Notes under the pieces: generated by a model
Database searches by the model: none
The model's input: the letters and a program-made list of their open reading frames with translations, nothing else
Told to the model about the DNA's origin: nothing
Part shown: positions 42,718 through 52,865 of the stretch, one piece after another
Layout: the number at the start of each line of letters is the position of its first letter
How positions within the stretch are numbered: the first letter of the stretch is position 1
Program-made: the position numbers and the translations under genes
NCBI GenBank assembly: GCA_021810575.1
Contig: JAJZIN010000001.1
Span: 106,377-170,376, forward strand
From: Thermoplasmata archaeon
GTDB taxonomy: Archaea; Thermoplasmatota; Thermoplasmata; Thermoplasmatales; Thermoplasmataceae
DNA: 64,000 nt
Direction of reading: 5' to 3'

Positions 42718-44199
42718 GTGGAACTCAGTCCTCAGGAATCGGCTGTTCTCATTTACCTGAAAGACAGGCAAGAGGTAAAAGAGAAAGATATTGTAATAGA
42801 TAAATTATCAGATGAAAACGTAAGGGGGGCCATATCCTGGCTGGATAAGAAAGGGTTGATCATCACGAGAATCGTAGATAGTGAGGAGCTGGAACTCACT
42901 GATGAGGGGAGGAAATACCTGGCTGAAGGATTCCCGGAGTACAGGATTTTGTCTATTCTTAAAACCAAAAAAGTTATGGGATTATCTGAGGTTCAATCAA
43001 TACTTGGTCCTGTAGAATCAAGGATTGCAATTGCCCAGCTTGCAAAATTTGGCATTAAGCCCAGTAAGGGAGAGATAGAAATAAAACAGGTTGAAGATAT
43101 AGAAGATAAATTATTGAAAAGAATGGAATTGCTAAAGGCAATAGATTCCAATAACACAGACCTTCTGAACAGCCTTCCTGAAGAAAGGGATGCAATCTTA
43201 AAGCGTAGTGGTATAGTTGAGAGGAGAACAAGGAGTACAAGGATCGTAAAGATCAGCGAAGCAGGCATTGAGGTTCTATCTTCCATGAAAGGTTCAGAAG
43301 ACTCAATTGGCGAGCTCACAGCAGAGATGATCAGGGATGGAAGCTGGAAGAACAGAAAATTCAGGGCCTATGACCTGAACATGCCTGGAAAGGTTATCAG
43401 GAGAAATGGACTGCACCCCATGACCGTTCTCATCAATGATGTCAGGGAGATCTTTTTGTCGATGGGGTTTGAGGAATTGAAGGACCCCTATGTTGAATTT
43501 ACAGGATGGAATATGGATGCACTTTTCATTCCACAGGATCATCCTGCAAGAGATATGCAGGACACATTCTTCCTCTCGACTGAGAAGAAGATTGAGCCCA
43601 ATGAGGAAGACAGAAACCTGTTCAGTAAAGCTGGAAAGATCCATGAACAAGGGATCAGAGGATATTCTGGATGGAGATACGATTGGAAACCTGAGGAAGC
43701 AGAGAAACTGATGCTAAGGACCCATACAACTGCCAGTACAATGAGATCACTGCACAGGACTCCAAAAATTGAGAAGGCGGTTTTCTCTGTTGATAAGGTG
43801 TTCAGGCATGAAAGCGTTGACTGGAAACATCTGGCAGAATTTCATCAGGTTGAGGGTGCCATTCATGCCAGGAATGCAAACCTTGGAACCCTTAAGTGGT
43901 ATCTTAGGAAATTTTATTCGGCTCTAGGTTTCGATCATATTGAGTTGATCCCATCCTATTATCCGTACACAGAACCAAGTCTTGATGTTGTCGTGCAGAT
44001 AGATGGAAAGGAGCTTGAAATGGGTGGGTCCGGCCTGATCAGACCGGAAGTTACGAAAGCGCTTGGACTAGAATATAATGTCATAGCATGGGGTCTTGGA
44101 CTAGAACGTCTTGCCCTCCTCTATTACGGACTCAACGACCTTAGAAAACTCTATGAGAGCGACCTCGGATGGTTGCAGAACTACAGGGTCAGACTCTGA
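42718..44199 (+). CDS. pheS: Phenylalanyl-tRNA synthetase alpha subunit
   Basis: The 493-residue protein is the archaeal/eukaryotic type PheS. Residues 1-220 hold winged-helix DNA-binding-like domains, and the class II catalytic core follows, with TGWNMDALF, FRHESVDWKHLAEFHQVEG and the motif 3 block GGSGLIRPEVTKALG...GLGLERLALL. It charges tRNA-Phe together with the beta subunit (pheT), which is not in this window. The start is GTG, supported by a TATA box. The stop overlaps the convergent amidohydrolase gene by 11 bp. Confidence 0.95.
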   Translation: MELSPQESAVLIYLKDRQEVKEKDIVIDKLSDENVRGAISWLDKKGLIITRIVDSEELELTDEGRKYLAEGFPEYRILSILKTKKVMGLSEVQSILGPVESRIAIAQLAKFGIKPSKGEIEIKQVEDIEDKLLKRMELLKAIDSNNTDLLNSLPEERDAILKRSGIVERRTRSTRIVKISEAGIEVLSSMKGSEDSIGELTAEMIRDGSWKNRKFRAYDLNMPGKVIRRNGLHPMTVLINDVREIFLSMGFEELKDPYVEFTGWNMDALFIPQDHPARDMQDTFFLSTEKKIEPNEEDRNLFSKAGKIHEQGIRGYSGWRYDWKPEEAEKLMLRTHTTASTMRSLHRTPKIEKAVFSVDKVFRHESVDWKHLAEFHQVEGAIHARNANLGTLKWYLRKFYSALGFDHIELIPSYYPYTEPSLDVVVQIDGKELEMGGSGLIRPEVTKALGLEYNVIAWGLGLERLALLYYGLNDLRKLYESDLGWLQNYRVRL

Positions 44200-45463
44200 A
44201 TGTTGTTTTAAGGAAGCAAAGTGAATTCCGGTAATTGTTCTCAATTTCAGCAGCCATTTTTCCATCTTTCTTAATATATTCTCCATTGATCACCGTATCG
44301 GTTATGGCCCCCGGGTTCATGCTGTAAATGATCTGGTTAACCATTATTTCAGGATCGGATGACTGCAGGGAGAAATGGTTTCCATCAATTATGTTGAAAT
44401 CCGCTGGAGCTCCGACCTTTATTTCACCGAGATTTGGAATGTGTGAAGCTCTTCCGCCATTAACTGTCAGCATCCTGAAGACATCAATTGCACTTATCAT
44501 GCCAGCATCCCACCTGCTGTTCTTTATTGAGATTGCCCCAGTTTTCGCAGATTCCAGGATGTTGAGGGAGTTGTTGCTTCCATTGCTATCGGTCCCGATA
44601 GTGATATTGACCCCGCTATTCATCAATTCTGGCACTGGTGGAGAACCTCCAGTACCCAGTTTAAGATTACTTTCAGAGTTCCAGGAAACATTCACCTCAT
44701 TCTTTCCCAGCGCCCTGATCTCGTGGTCATTCAACCACACACAGTGAGCGGCATTGAGCCTGTGACTGAGAAGATTGTTCTCGAGAAGGTACTCCACAGG
44801 GCGTTTCCCTGTTTTATCCATGAATTCATAAACTTCCTTCCTGGTTTCTGAAACGTGCATGTGAAGTAATGTGTCAAATTTTCTTGATACCTGGTCTGCC
44901 CCCTTCATTGTGTCAAGAGAAGCAACATATACTCCCTGAATGCCAATTGAAGGTTCAATAATGCTGTTTTTCCCCCCGTAATCCTTAATGAAATTCTCTG
45001 CGTTGTCAACAGGGTCCCCTTTCTGTGTGGTGATTTCCTTATCGAGCGTATTCCAGGACAGAAAAGCCCTGATACCCATCCTGTTGCATGCCTCCCATAT
45101 TATATCTTCGTCATAGTACATGTCAAAAAATGAAGTTATGCCGTTTGAAAGTAGCTCATACACACCGCAAATGGATGAATGGAGTATATCGTCCGGGGTT
45201 CTTGCGCTATCGAGCTTGAACGTCTTCTCAAGAAACTTTTCAAGGTTCATGTCATCCAGCTTTCCCCTGAACCTGCTCATTGCTATATGAGCATGAGTGT
45301 TTATAAAACCTGGTATCAAGAACCTGCTGCAATCACCTGAATTCTCAGTCTCTTCAACTCCTGTGATTTTTCCCCTGCTGATTTCAACTGTTCCATGCCT
45401 GAAACTGTTCAGTGAAGTATCATAATAAAAAACGTTTTCAATTATTTTGCTTGTTTCCATCAT
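44189..45463 (-). CDS. Amidohydrolase, adenosine/SAH/5'-deoxyadenosine deaminase-like
   Basis: The 424-residue protein belongs to the TIM-barrel amidohydrolase superfamily. Metal ligands are visible in NTHAHIAMSR (HxH), LHMHVSETRKE, NAAHCVWLND and IGTDSNGSNNSLN (Asp). The length and motif order match the MTA/SAH/5'-deoxyadenosine deaminase group, which converts these nucleosides to inosine derivatives. It is the last gene of a minus-strand operon. Its start overlaps the membrane gene by 26 bp. Confidence 0.88.
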   Translation of the reverse strand: MMETSKIIENVFYYDTSLNSFRHGTVEISRGKITGVEETENSGDCSRFLIPGFINTHAHIAMSRFRGKLDDMNLEKFLEKTFKLDSARTPDDILHSSICGVYELLSNGITSFFDMYYDEDIIWEACNRMGIRAFLSWNTLDKEITTQKGDPVDNAENFIKDYGGKNSIIEPSIGIQGVYVASLDTMKGADQVSRKFDTLLHMHVSETRKEVYEFMDKTGKRPVEYLLENNLLSHRLNAAHCVWLNDHEIRALGKNEVNVSWNSESNLKLGTGGSPPVPELMNSGVNITIGTDSNGSNNSLNILESAKTGAISIKNSRWDAGMISAIDVFRMLTVNGGRASHIPNLGEIKVGAPADFNIIDGNHFSLQSSDPEIMVNQIIYSMNPGAITDTVINGEYIKKDGKMAAEIENNYRNSLCFLKTTFRV

Positions 45464-46319
45464 CTTCCATAATCTTTAGATGGTAATTTCCTTTTCTATC
45501 AGAGTGTTTTACTGAAAACATCACTATTATGACAATTAATGTGGTAACAAATATGGAATAGATACTGTATGGCAAATAAATCAGTAGAAAGGTGAGAATA
45601 AATGAAGCTACTGCTCCAGTTAATATGGGGTAGCCGAGATATTCAAGTGATTTTTTTACCCTGTTTTCCTCAGAAAAATAGAGGTTCAGTATGAACCCAA
45701 CTATGGAGACAATAAAAGTGGTAGTCAGCAGGTCAAGCACAAATGGATTTGGTTGTAACAGCAATGTTATGAATTCATATCCCTTGTAGATCAGAAGGTA
45801 TACATTAAGATATATGAGTATACCTGTGAGTTCATATACCTCAAAAAAGCTGTAACCTTTGAAAACATTCAGGGCAAATGTAAGTGTTGCAAGCATATAT
45901 ATGGTGGATGTTGTTGAAACGACCATATAGGAAACTGTTCTTGATGTTTTTCTGGATAAGACCCCTTCAAAAAGTAATGGAAATACAATACCAGTGGAAA
46001 GAGTAAAGAAAAATGGAGTAAAGTTCTCTTTGGTTATTGGATACCTGAAAATACCTGATCCTATGAATGAATCATGGGTTATCAGAACAAGATCAGATAC
46101 AAGTATGTAGATAAGTATGACAATTATGGTTAGGGGATATACCCTTGATCTGTAGTCCTTTGGAGAAAAATACTTCACAAACGGCAGTACAAAAAGAAGG
46201 ATGACCCATGCTTCCCAGTAAAGTCTCTCCACCGGGAATATATAAATAAAGGAGGCTATGGCAGGTGTCAGTATGAGCACGTTTGAGATGTATATGAATA
46301 AGTCATTCTTCCTCATCAT
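45438..46319 (-). CDS. Multi-pass membrane protein of the MoxR/DUF58 operon
   Basis: The 293-residue product has about nine hydrophobic segments and no soluble domain. It starts MMRKND and ends in a polar tail. It overlaps the DUF58 gene by 4 bp (ATGA), so it is likely a membrane component of the same assembly. I do not recognise a family; its position resembles that of the membrane proteins found in bacterial MoxR-DUF58-transglutaminase clusters. Confidence 0.65.
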   Translation of the reverse strand: MMRKNDLFIYISNVLILTPAIASFIYIFPVERLYWEAWVILLFVLPFVKYFSPKDYRSRVYPLTIIVILIYILVSDLVLITHDSFIGSGIFRYPITKENFTPFFFTLSTGIVFPLLFEGVLSRKTSRTVSYMVVSTTSTIYMLATLTFALNVFKGYSFFEVYELTGILIYLNVYLLIYKGYEFITLLLQPNPFVLDLLTTTFIVSIVGFILNLYFSEENRVKKSLEYLGYPILTGAVASFILTFLLIYLPYSIYSIFVTTLIVIIVMFSVKHSDRKGNYHLKIMEDDGNKQNN

Positions 46320-47638
46320 GCACCCCTATTACTTTCCCTTCCATTGATATAATCGGAAATGAGTGATACCAGTATCCTCTCCTTCATCACATTCCTTGCA
46401 ACTATGCCAAATTTTCTGTAAAATTTGACATTGGTGTCCAGGACCTTATTCTCGTTGATTATGAGAGCATTTCCAAAAACTCCTATGATTTCTGTGTCAT
46501 GTGTATCATAAAAGCCCCTTGGATTTATTATATACATATATTCCTGCTTTTCCATTCGAAGGTCCTGTGGTAGAACTTCTTCTGTATTCTTCCCGGAATA
46601 GGGTGAAATAAGCATGAATATCATTGCGTTTTTCTTTACAGTCTTCCTGATGTACCTGTTAGCTGCTCCTATGTTGAATGTGCCGGAGGGCCTGATCTCT
46701 GCAACCTTCTTCTGAAGGTTTTCTATCGATTCACTCCTTGATGATGGCTTAATATATACCTGGTGATCGGACGAGAATATTATGTAACCAACCCTGTCCT
46801 GGTTCTTGAGCATTGTATAGGAAGCATTGATCGCGCTTGTTACCATGAAATCAAACATCCTGAGCTTTCCGTATCCAAGGTTTGAACCCAAGCTGTAGTC
46901 AATGAGAATTATGGCATCTATCTGCCTCTCCTCTTCCCATTCCTTCACAAAGAGCTCATCATTTCCTGTAAGATTATACCTGTTCCATGCAACATGTCTC
47001 ATATCATCCGAATCGTTGTAAGCCCTGATGCCGAAGAAGTTGTATCCCTGTCCTGCCTTCCTTGAGATATGCAGCCCATTGGTGAAGATGACGTTGCTTA
47101 ATCTCTCGCTTCTCTGCATGAAGGTATCCTTGGATGATGGCCCTATCCTTGCAGTACTGATCAGATCTGCAACATACTCTATAAATCCAAGTCCAAGGGC
47201 ATCTGAGCATATCACCTTTAACGGTCCTACAGAATATTTACCTATTGCCTCAGGACTAAGATAATAAGTTTTTCTGACTGTTTCTCCCTTTTTCAGGTAT
47301 ATACTGTCAGTAAAATCTCCTTTCAGTTCAAACACATCAGCCAGTGTGTCAAAATACTGGAAATGAAGATTCCTTCTGGATGGATTTTTTATGATCAGCT
47401 CTGCCCTGACCATGTCTCCCTTCTTCATTTCTTCTCTTTCAAGTATCCTCCTGACTTCCAGCTGGTTCATGGCTTTAAATGTTCCGTGGTTGAGTGCCCA
47501 CAGATCAGCACTTACAATGAAGATTCCACTGAGAAAGAAGAATGTCAGCATCTGGTAACCATATAAATTATAGATGTACGATTCTACAAGACCTATTGTA
47601 AGTATGGCCAGAATGCTGTAAGCTCTTTTCTTGATCAT
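46316..47638 (-). CDS. DUF58 (vWA-like) membrane-associated protein
   Basis: The 440-residue protein has two N-terminal helices (about 8-45), then a beta-sandwich region, then the DUF58 domain. The signature is visible as FGIRAYNDSDDMRHVAWNRY, followed by EEERQIDAIILIDYS, a vWA-like strand that lacks the complete DxSxS motif. DUF58 proteins work with MoxR ATPases, probably as chaperone clients. It starts one base before the MoxR stop is complete (TAATG) and overlaps the next gene by 4 bp. Confidence 0.88.
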   Translation of the reverse strand: MIKKRAYSILAILTIGLVESYIYNLYGYQMLTFFFLSGIFIVSADLWALNHGTFKAMNQLEVRRILEREEMKKGDMVRAELIIKNPSRRNLHFQYFDTLADVFELKGDFTDSIYLKKGETVRKTYYLSPEAIGKYSVGPLKVICSDALGLGFIEYVADLISTARIGPSSKDTFMQRSERLSNVIFTNGLHISRKAGQGYNFFGIRAYNDSDDMRHVAWNRYNLTGNDELFVKEWEEERQIDAIILIDYSLGSNLGYGKLRMFDFMVTSAINASYTMLKNQDRVGYIIFSSDHQVYIKPSSRSESIENLQKKVAEIRPSGTFNIGAANRYIRKTVKKNAMIFMLISPYSGKNTEEVLPQDLRMEKQEYMYIINPRGFYDTHDTEIIGVFGNALIINENKVLDTNVKFYRKFGIVARNVMKERILVSLISDYINGRESNRGA

Positions 47639-48600
47639 TAAGGAGCAGGCACCTCAGAAAGTATTTCTTCAATGACCCTGAAAGCAACTTCCGTTCCGAT
47701 ATCAGATTCGTCAAGCATTGCCTCTGGCCTCAGGATCAACCTGTGGTTCAGCAAATACTTGCTGATGTAATACACGTCTTCTGGAACCACATAATTTCTT
47801 CCGTGAACAAGTGCGCATGCCCTGGAGGCCATCAGGAGTTTTGCTGTGGTACGTGGACTGGCTCCCACATAAACCTTCTTGCTCTCCCTTGTCTTTCTCA
47901 TGAGGTCTACCATGTATTCCTTGATGCTCTGAGAAACAAATACATCAAAAACTTCATCCCTAAGCTTCAGGATAGTATCAACATCCATGTATGTTTGTGT
48001 GCTGGCATTTCTCAATGACCTGTTAAGTATCTGAACCTCTGCTTCCCGTGTGGGATATGTCAGAATTAACCTGAAAAGAAACCTGTCCATCAATGCCTCA
48101 GCTATGGGAAAAGTCCCTTCCTGCTCAATGGGATTTTGTGTCGCAATAACTATGAATGGTACTGGTAGCTTATGAGTAACACCCCCAACTGATACCTGCT
48201 TCTCCTCCATTGCCTCAAGAAGTGCAGATTGCACCTTTGCAGGCGTCCTGTTTATTTCATCTGCAAGTAATACATTGGTGAAAGCCGGGCCCTCCCTGAA
48301 CTCAAGTTTTCTCGATTCAAGATTGAAAATTATGTTTCCAGTTATGTCCGATGGCAGCATATCTGGAGTGAACTGTATCCTCTTGAACTGTGCCTTAAGG
48401 TGAGATGCAAATTCACTCGCCAGCATTGTTTTTGCAAGTCCTGGGACACCTTCCATTAATATATGATTATTGCTAATCAGCGAAATAAACATGAATTTCA
48501 CTATTTCCTTAGAACCAACAACCTTGGATTCTATTTCGTTTCCTATCAATTCTATTGAGTTCCTGACCTTTGTAAGGTCTCCCTGCGTTAATTCAGCCAT
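47638..48600 (-). CDS. MoxR-family AAA+ ATPase
   Basis: The 320-residue protein has Walker A GVPGLAKTM near 55-63, Walker B LLADEINR, sensor 1 FIVIATQNP and the arginine-finger region LMDRFLFRL. This is the short MoxR type. MoxR ATPases act as chaperones that mature or insert metals into partner vWA/DUF58 complexes. It is encoded between a small helical protein and DUF58, with 4 nt and -1 nt spacing. Confidence 0.93.
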   Translation of the reverse strand: MAELTQGDLTKVRNSIELIGNEIESKVVGSKEIVKFMFISLISNNHILMEGVPGLAKTMLASEFASHLKAQFKRIQFTPDMLPSDITGNIIFNLESRKLEFREGPAFTNVLLADEINRTPAKVQSALLEAMEEKQVSVGGVTHKLPVPFIVIATQNPIEQEGTFPIAEALMDRFLFRLILTYPTREAEVQILNRSLRNASTQTYMDVDTILKLRDEVFDVFVSQSIKEYMVDLMRKTRESKKVYVGASPRTTAKLLMASRACALVHGRNYVVPEDVYYISKYLLNHRLILRPEAMLDESDIGTEVAFRVIEEILSEVPAP

Positions 48601-48604
48601 ATAT

Positions 48605-49123
48605 TTATTCCTCCTTTATTCTGCTCAGATCGAGATCTATGGTTACCTTCTGGATGGTGGCATACACACTCATGATCTCCTTGAACTCCTTTTGCATTTT
48701 TTCTGCAAGTTTCTTCTTCGTCCTCTCGCTTGCAGTATATGTTATGCGGTATTTCATTCTACGGTATTTCCTGGCTTTTCTTGTCAGGTATTTTGATAAT
48801 GCCTTGATCTTCCTGGAACTGTCTTCGAGGTTAGCCTCAAAATGATCATAATCCCTACCCTGCACGTACAACATCTCCTCATTTATGTAATCTTCCGGCA
48901 ATTTAAAAGTTTCCTTTTCCTGTATGAAGGTAGGTTCGGAATCTACCTTCCTTCTTAGTGCATTTATTTTTAGAATGATGAAATATACGACAACCATCAG
49001 AACTGGTACAAGAAATACGAAAAATAACATTGGATCTGCTTCCAGCTCATAAAGAAGTTCTGTGAAGGAAAATGACGGAATATTTAGGGATATTGAAGAA
49101 AATGGTAAAACGCCTACTGACAT
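48605..49123 (-). CDS. Single-helix membrane protein with a coiled tail (172 residues)
   Basis: One membrane helix (about residues 32-52) follows a short N-terminal outside segment. The rest is cytoplasmic and very charged, with long helical stretches such as SRKIKALSKYLTRKARKY and ERTKKKLAEKMQKEF. This gives a positively charged, coiled-coil-like tail. I do not recognise a family. Spacing of 4 nt on each side places it firmly in the operon, and it may link the surface complex to the MoxR ATPase. Confidence 0.6.
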   Translation of the reverse strand: MSVGVLPFSSISLNIPSFSFTELLYELEADPMLFFVFLVPVLMVVVYFIILKINALRRKVDSEPTFIQEKETFKLPEDYINEEMLYVQGRDYDHFEANLEDSSRKIKALSKYLTRKARKYRRMKYRITYTASERTKKKLAEKMQKEFKEIMSVYATIQKVTIDLDLSRIKEE

Positions 49124-49127
49124 CTAT

Positions 49128-49706
49128 TTACTCATCCACGAAATAAAGTTTCTTTATGTCCATGTAATTGTAGATATCTGTTACTTCAGAGATGATCCTG
49201 TCACCATCGATTTCATTATCCTGTGAATAGGCTGCTGGAAGATATATGTCCATTAGGAATGATGCGTATTTCTTTAAAGCCATCTCCCTCATCTGTGTAT
49301 CTCCGGTACTTTTCGTGCCTATCAGTGAAGTACCAAGTGCAAGCGATACTGGATCTACGATTATTTCCTCCGTCAGGTCCTTGTTAGACTCCTTCAGAAC
49401 CTTATAAATCCTTTCCATATTCGGGAGATTCCCACCAAGGTTTATATTGAAATACCTTTCAATATCCTTCTGCACATCTCTCTTTGCCTCAATGGCGGCC
49501 TTGAGGATTTCTTTGTTTCCAACATTTCTCCTTGCATTGACAAGTGGTGGGATGTCGAGTATTGTCTTTACCCTGATCTGTGTCTCTTCCCTCACAACCT
49601 TCTTCTTCCTGTTGAAAAAGCCTCTCTTCTTCCTCTCCCCACTTTCACCATTCAGTATGTCCTGTATCTGTTTTATTGCTTCCTGATCACTGCTTTGTTT
49701 TTCCAT
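49128..49706 (-). CDS. Uncharacterised soluble protein of the MoxR operon (192 residues)
   Basis: The protein has a basic N-terminal region (GERKKRGFFNRKKKVV) followed by a mostly helical domain with no cysteine or membrane segment. I do not recognise the family. It sits 3 nt after the surface-protein stop and 4 nt before the next gene. The basic patch could bind membrane lipid heads or nucleic acid. No function is claimed beyond membership of the operon. Confidence 0.58.
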   Translation of the reverse strand: MEKQSSDQEAIKQIQDILNGESGERKKRGFFNRKKKVVREETQIRVKTILDIPPLVNARRNVGNKEILKAAIEAKRDVQKDIERYFNINLGGNLPNMERIYKVLKESNKDLTEEIIVDPVSLALGTSLIGTKSTGDTQMREMALKKYASFLMDIYLPAAYSQDNEIDGDRIISEVTDIYNYMDIKKLYFVDE

Positions 49707-49709
49707 AAA

Positions 49710-52700
49710 TTATTCCTCTCCATTCATGTTCGCGTAATTAACGTTCAATACGCCAAAGTATACATAGAAATATGTATAAAAGGAGTATGTTGAGCCTCCT
49801 AGATAAATATCAACACCAAGTTTTGCCCCGCCATTATATGAATAACTAAGATTATCGAAGGCATAATTCCTCCTGGACAGAATGCTCACATTTTTCCCGT
49901 CGATTTCCAGTCTGGAATAGTCCTGCATGTAATAATCTGTCTGGTTCTTCAACTTTACTGTCACGTTCTTTATTATTCCTGAAATACTCCCCAGATATAC
50001 AGAATTATTCCAGAGATAGGTTTTATTTGCAAGCCTGCTCCCAGTTTCATTGAAAACTGTTTTCTCCATTGTGTTTGTTACGTTTATGTACTGGATATTG
50101 TATGGTGTCCTGAAATTAAGAGAGAAGTTATTGCTCTTGAAGTTGCTCCCCTCCACACTTATGTGGTAATCCATGTTAATTCCAGTCTTGTTCTTTATTA
50201 CATAAAGGTATAATCCTGTCCCGTTGCTGTCAGGAATATAACTACCTTGCATCACAATATAATTGTGAAACACTGGTTCAGTGAGGTTGTATGAAAGTTT
50301 AACTTTACTTTCTACCGGTATAACCAGCCCGTAAGTAGAAACGTTCAGGTGCCTGAATTGCCCGGTGCTGTTCTCATGGGTAAAGCTTAGTCTTGCAGAC
50401 ACGTAATCCGTCCCCTTGTATGTAAAATTATATGAACCATATGGAAGGCCATAGGTTACAAATGTACCATTGAATTGTTCGCTTATCCTGGTTTTGATCA
50501 GTCCTATGGAGGATGTGGAGTTATTCAGGTAAAGATTTGAAACTGGCAGTTGCTCATTGAATTCCCGACCGTATTTCTTTCCAAAGTTCCTGTTAACTGT
50601 GTAATTTAGCATGTTGATTAAGCTTATATTCACATTGCTTGTCTTCCTATAATCCATGAATGCATTTACGGTTACTCCGGTTCCATCTAAAACCTGGTTG
50701 TTTAAAGTTTTATAATACTGGCCAATGACTGAGATGTTCATTGAAAGAGAGAAGGAAGTGTTGACACTGAATGAAGGCGTCAGGGTATTATTGATGTACA
50801 CTTTCTTGGAGTATACAATTCCGTTTATATACGAATAAAGAATGAATTCATTGCCTTTATTTCTGGTAAAATTACTCACTTTAACATTTATGACCTGATG
50901 GCCCTTATTATAAATATTGGAAGAGACAGACCTATGTAGTATGCCCTCCAGATGAGTCTTATTATATCCAGGAACCCTTAAGAATGATTCTGTAAAACCT
51001 TTTCCTATGGCCTGAAGTGGCCTGGAACCAATCTGGTTTGAGGTTAGATTTTTCTGTCCGGACTGGGACTTAATTCCAAATGATTTACTGCTGTTGTAGA
51101 ATCCAGCCTGCGTTACATTAACAGTTAGATTTATTTCATAATTCTGGTGGGTGTCTATGAAATAATAAAATTTGAATGATCCTACTGAAGACTGTTCTAT
51201 GCTGCTGTTTACAAGCAGCCCATTTTCATACATAGTAATATCTGGATACAGCAATTTCTGCTGATTCACAAGATTAAAAGTAAATCCACTAATTTCAAAA
51301 AACTGTCCTGGAAGAGGTTTCAATGAAATATCCGGTGTAACCGCCTGGCCACTTTCATTCTTTATGGAAATGGAAACTGTTGAATACTGGAACCCTGGAG
51401 CATATACTACCAGATCATACGAACCAAAATAGTAGGCCGGAAATGTTGCAACTCCATTCCTGCTTATGTTAGTCTGTGTGTAGTATATAGTCCCTTCAAA
51501 GTCACCCATAATCATAACGCTAAGAGAATGCATAAGACTCCTGTTCTGCGGTGAGTTTGGATAGAACACATTATTAAGTTGAATAGTTATGTTTTTATTT
51601 TTTATAAAGCCCTTGTTGAAATTTGAAAATGCAAGGTTGTATGATACATCTGAAAGACTTCCTTTCAGGTACCTTGAAACGTTAGAAACCATGAATGATG
51701 GTATGGGAGTTATCCCGGTGTTCCTGTCAAATGTGACCTTCGTCGGAACAAATGGATCCCTTGCCTGCACTGAAATATCCACATTACTTATGCTATGGTT
51801 CAGGTAAAATATGGAAGAATGGTTATCCAGAAATTCATAATTTGTACTTACGTAAACATAGTCAAAACCCACTGGTGCTGGTACCTGGTAGTAACCCGAA
51901 ATATTCGTTACTGTGCTCGCAAAAAATGATGGGGCGCTGAAAAAAGTTCCAATGGTTGAATTCTGGCTTAGCAAAACCGAGCTGACGTCAATTCCACTTA
52001 CCGGTTGGTTCAGTTTGTTTCTTATATAACCAGAAATCAGGTATGTTACATTTTTTAGGTTCTTCATCTTGAAATTGAGATTTGTGATCTGTTTTCCTGT
52101 AACGTTGAAAAACAGAGGTTTTGGGGTTTCATTGTAATTCCGTTTGATAGTCAACGCAGCATACGTACCATTCTGGAGAGTAGTGTGATAGATGGCGTTT
52201 GAATTAGAACTGCTATTATAGAAACCAAAAAAGGAAACGAAGGAAAGATTTACATTGGGAACATTTATTCCAGTAATGTTGAGCGTTTTTCCAGACACAT
52301 CATAAAAAGTTGCCTTTTGCAACGTTACATTTGCCCATTGGGAATTGCCTGAGAGAATGGTGAATTTGCTGAAGCCTGTATTATATCCACTTACCTTGAA
52401 ACCGATGGTGAATGAACCGTACTGCAGCATTGTAACAGAGTAATATCCCCTGCTGTTAAGTTGTGCATAAACAACCCATGGAAAATCATAAATTGAAATT
52501 CTTCCCGTAACGGGAGTTCCAGACTTGCTTTTTACATATCCATGCAATTGAATTGTTCCATTCTGAACTGGACTCATGCTGGAACCTTTTGTGCTGAAGG
52601 CCAGCATCTTTTCCTCATTCTGGAATATATGGGGAATCTTGATCTTCTCATATGGCTTGGCATTGTATGTTTCGTGGAATAGGGAAAGGCCCGTGCCCAG

Positions 52701-52754
52701 TATTATAGCTGCCACTATTATAACAGCTATGAATTTGGCGTTTATTTCAGGCAT
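49710..52754 (-). CDS. Large cell-surface protein with carboxypeptidase-regulatory-like repeats
   Basis: The 1014-residue protein starts with a signal anchor helix (about 8-27) and then runs entirely outside the membrane. Repeated beta-sandwich units of about 80-100 residues are visible, for example LHGYVKSKSGTPVTGRISI and ISGYIRNKLNQPVSGIDVSS, both typical starts of CarboxypepD_reg/PEGA-type modules. There are many NxS/T sequons, consistent with heavy glycosylation. No C-terminal anchor or sortase-like motif is seen. It is the first gene of the MoxR/DUF58 operon. Confidence 0.8.
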   Translation of the reverse strand: MPEINAKFIAVIIVAAIILGTGLSLFHETYNAKPYEKIKIPHIFQNEEKMLAFSTKGSSMSPVQNGTIQLHGYVKSKSGTPVTGRISIYDFPWVVYAQLNSRGYYSVTMLQYGSFTIGFKVSGYNTGFSKFTILSGNSQWANVTLQKATFYDVSGKTLNITGINVPNVNLSFVSFFGFYNSSSNSNAIYHTTLQNGTYAALTIKRNYNETPKPLFFNVTGKQITNLNFKMKNLKNVTYLISGYIRNKLNQPVSGIDVSSVLLSQNSTIGTFFSAPSFFASTVTNISGYYQVPAPVGFDYVYVSTNYEFLDNHSSIFYLNHSISNVDISVQARDPFVPTKVTFDRNTGITPIPSFMVSNVSRYLKGSLSDVSYNLAFSNFNKGFIKNKNITIQLNNVFYPNSPQNRSLMHSLSVMIMGDFEGTIYYTQTNISRNGVATFPAYYFGSYDLVVYAPGFQYSTVSISIKNESGQAVTPDISLKPLPGQFFEISGFTFNLVNQQKLLYPDITMYENGLLVNSSIEQSSVGSFKFYYFIDTHQNYEINLTVNVTQAGFYNSSKSFGIKSQSGQKNLTSNQIGSRPLQAIGKGFTESFLRVPGYNKTHLEGILHRSVSSNIYNKGHQVINVKVSNFTRNKGNEFILYSYINGIVYSKKVYINNTLTPSFSVNTSFSLSMNISVIGQYYKTLNNQVLDGTGVTVNAFMDYRKTSNVNISLINMLNYTVNRNFGKKYGREFNEQLPVSNLYLNNSTSSIGLIKTRISEQFNGTFVTYGLPYGSYNFTYKGTDYVSARLSFTHENSTGQFRHLNVSTYGLVIPVESKVKLSYNLTEPVFHNYIVMQGSYIPDSNGTGLYLYVIKNKTGINMDYHISVEGSNFKSNNFSLNFRTPYNIQYINVTNTMEKTVFNETGSRLANKTYLWNNSVYLGSISGIIKNVTVKLKNQTDYYMQDYSRLEIDGKNVSILSRRNYAFDNLSYSYNGGAKLGVDIYLGGSTYSFYTYFYVYFGVLNVNYANMNGEE

Positions 52755-52775
52755 TAATATGCATAAAGTTCGTAT

Positions 52776-52785
52776 CTTAATTAAG
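52776..52785 (-). promoter_or_regulatory. TATA-like palindrome upstream of the surface-protein operon
   Basis: CTTAATTAAG is self-complementary and centred about 26 nt upstream of the ATG at 52754, a leaderless promoter for the seven-gene operon. Confidence 0.45.
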
Positions 52786-52865
52786 TTTTTGGAACGATGA
52801 AAGACACTTATTTTTATCTACGTATATATTTATTTAATTACAACTTTCTTCAGTCAGACATAGCA

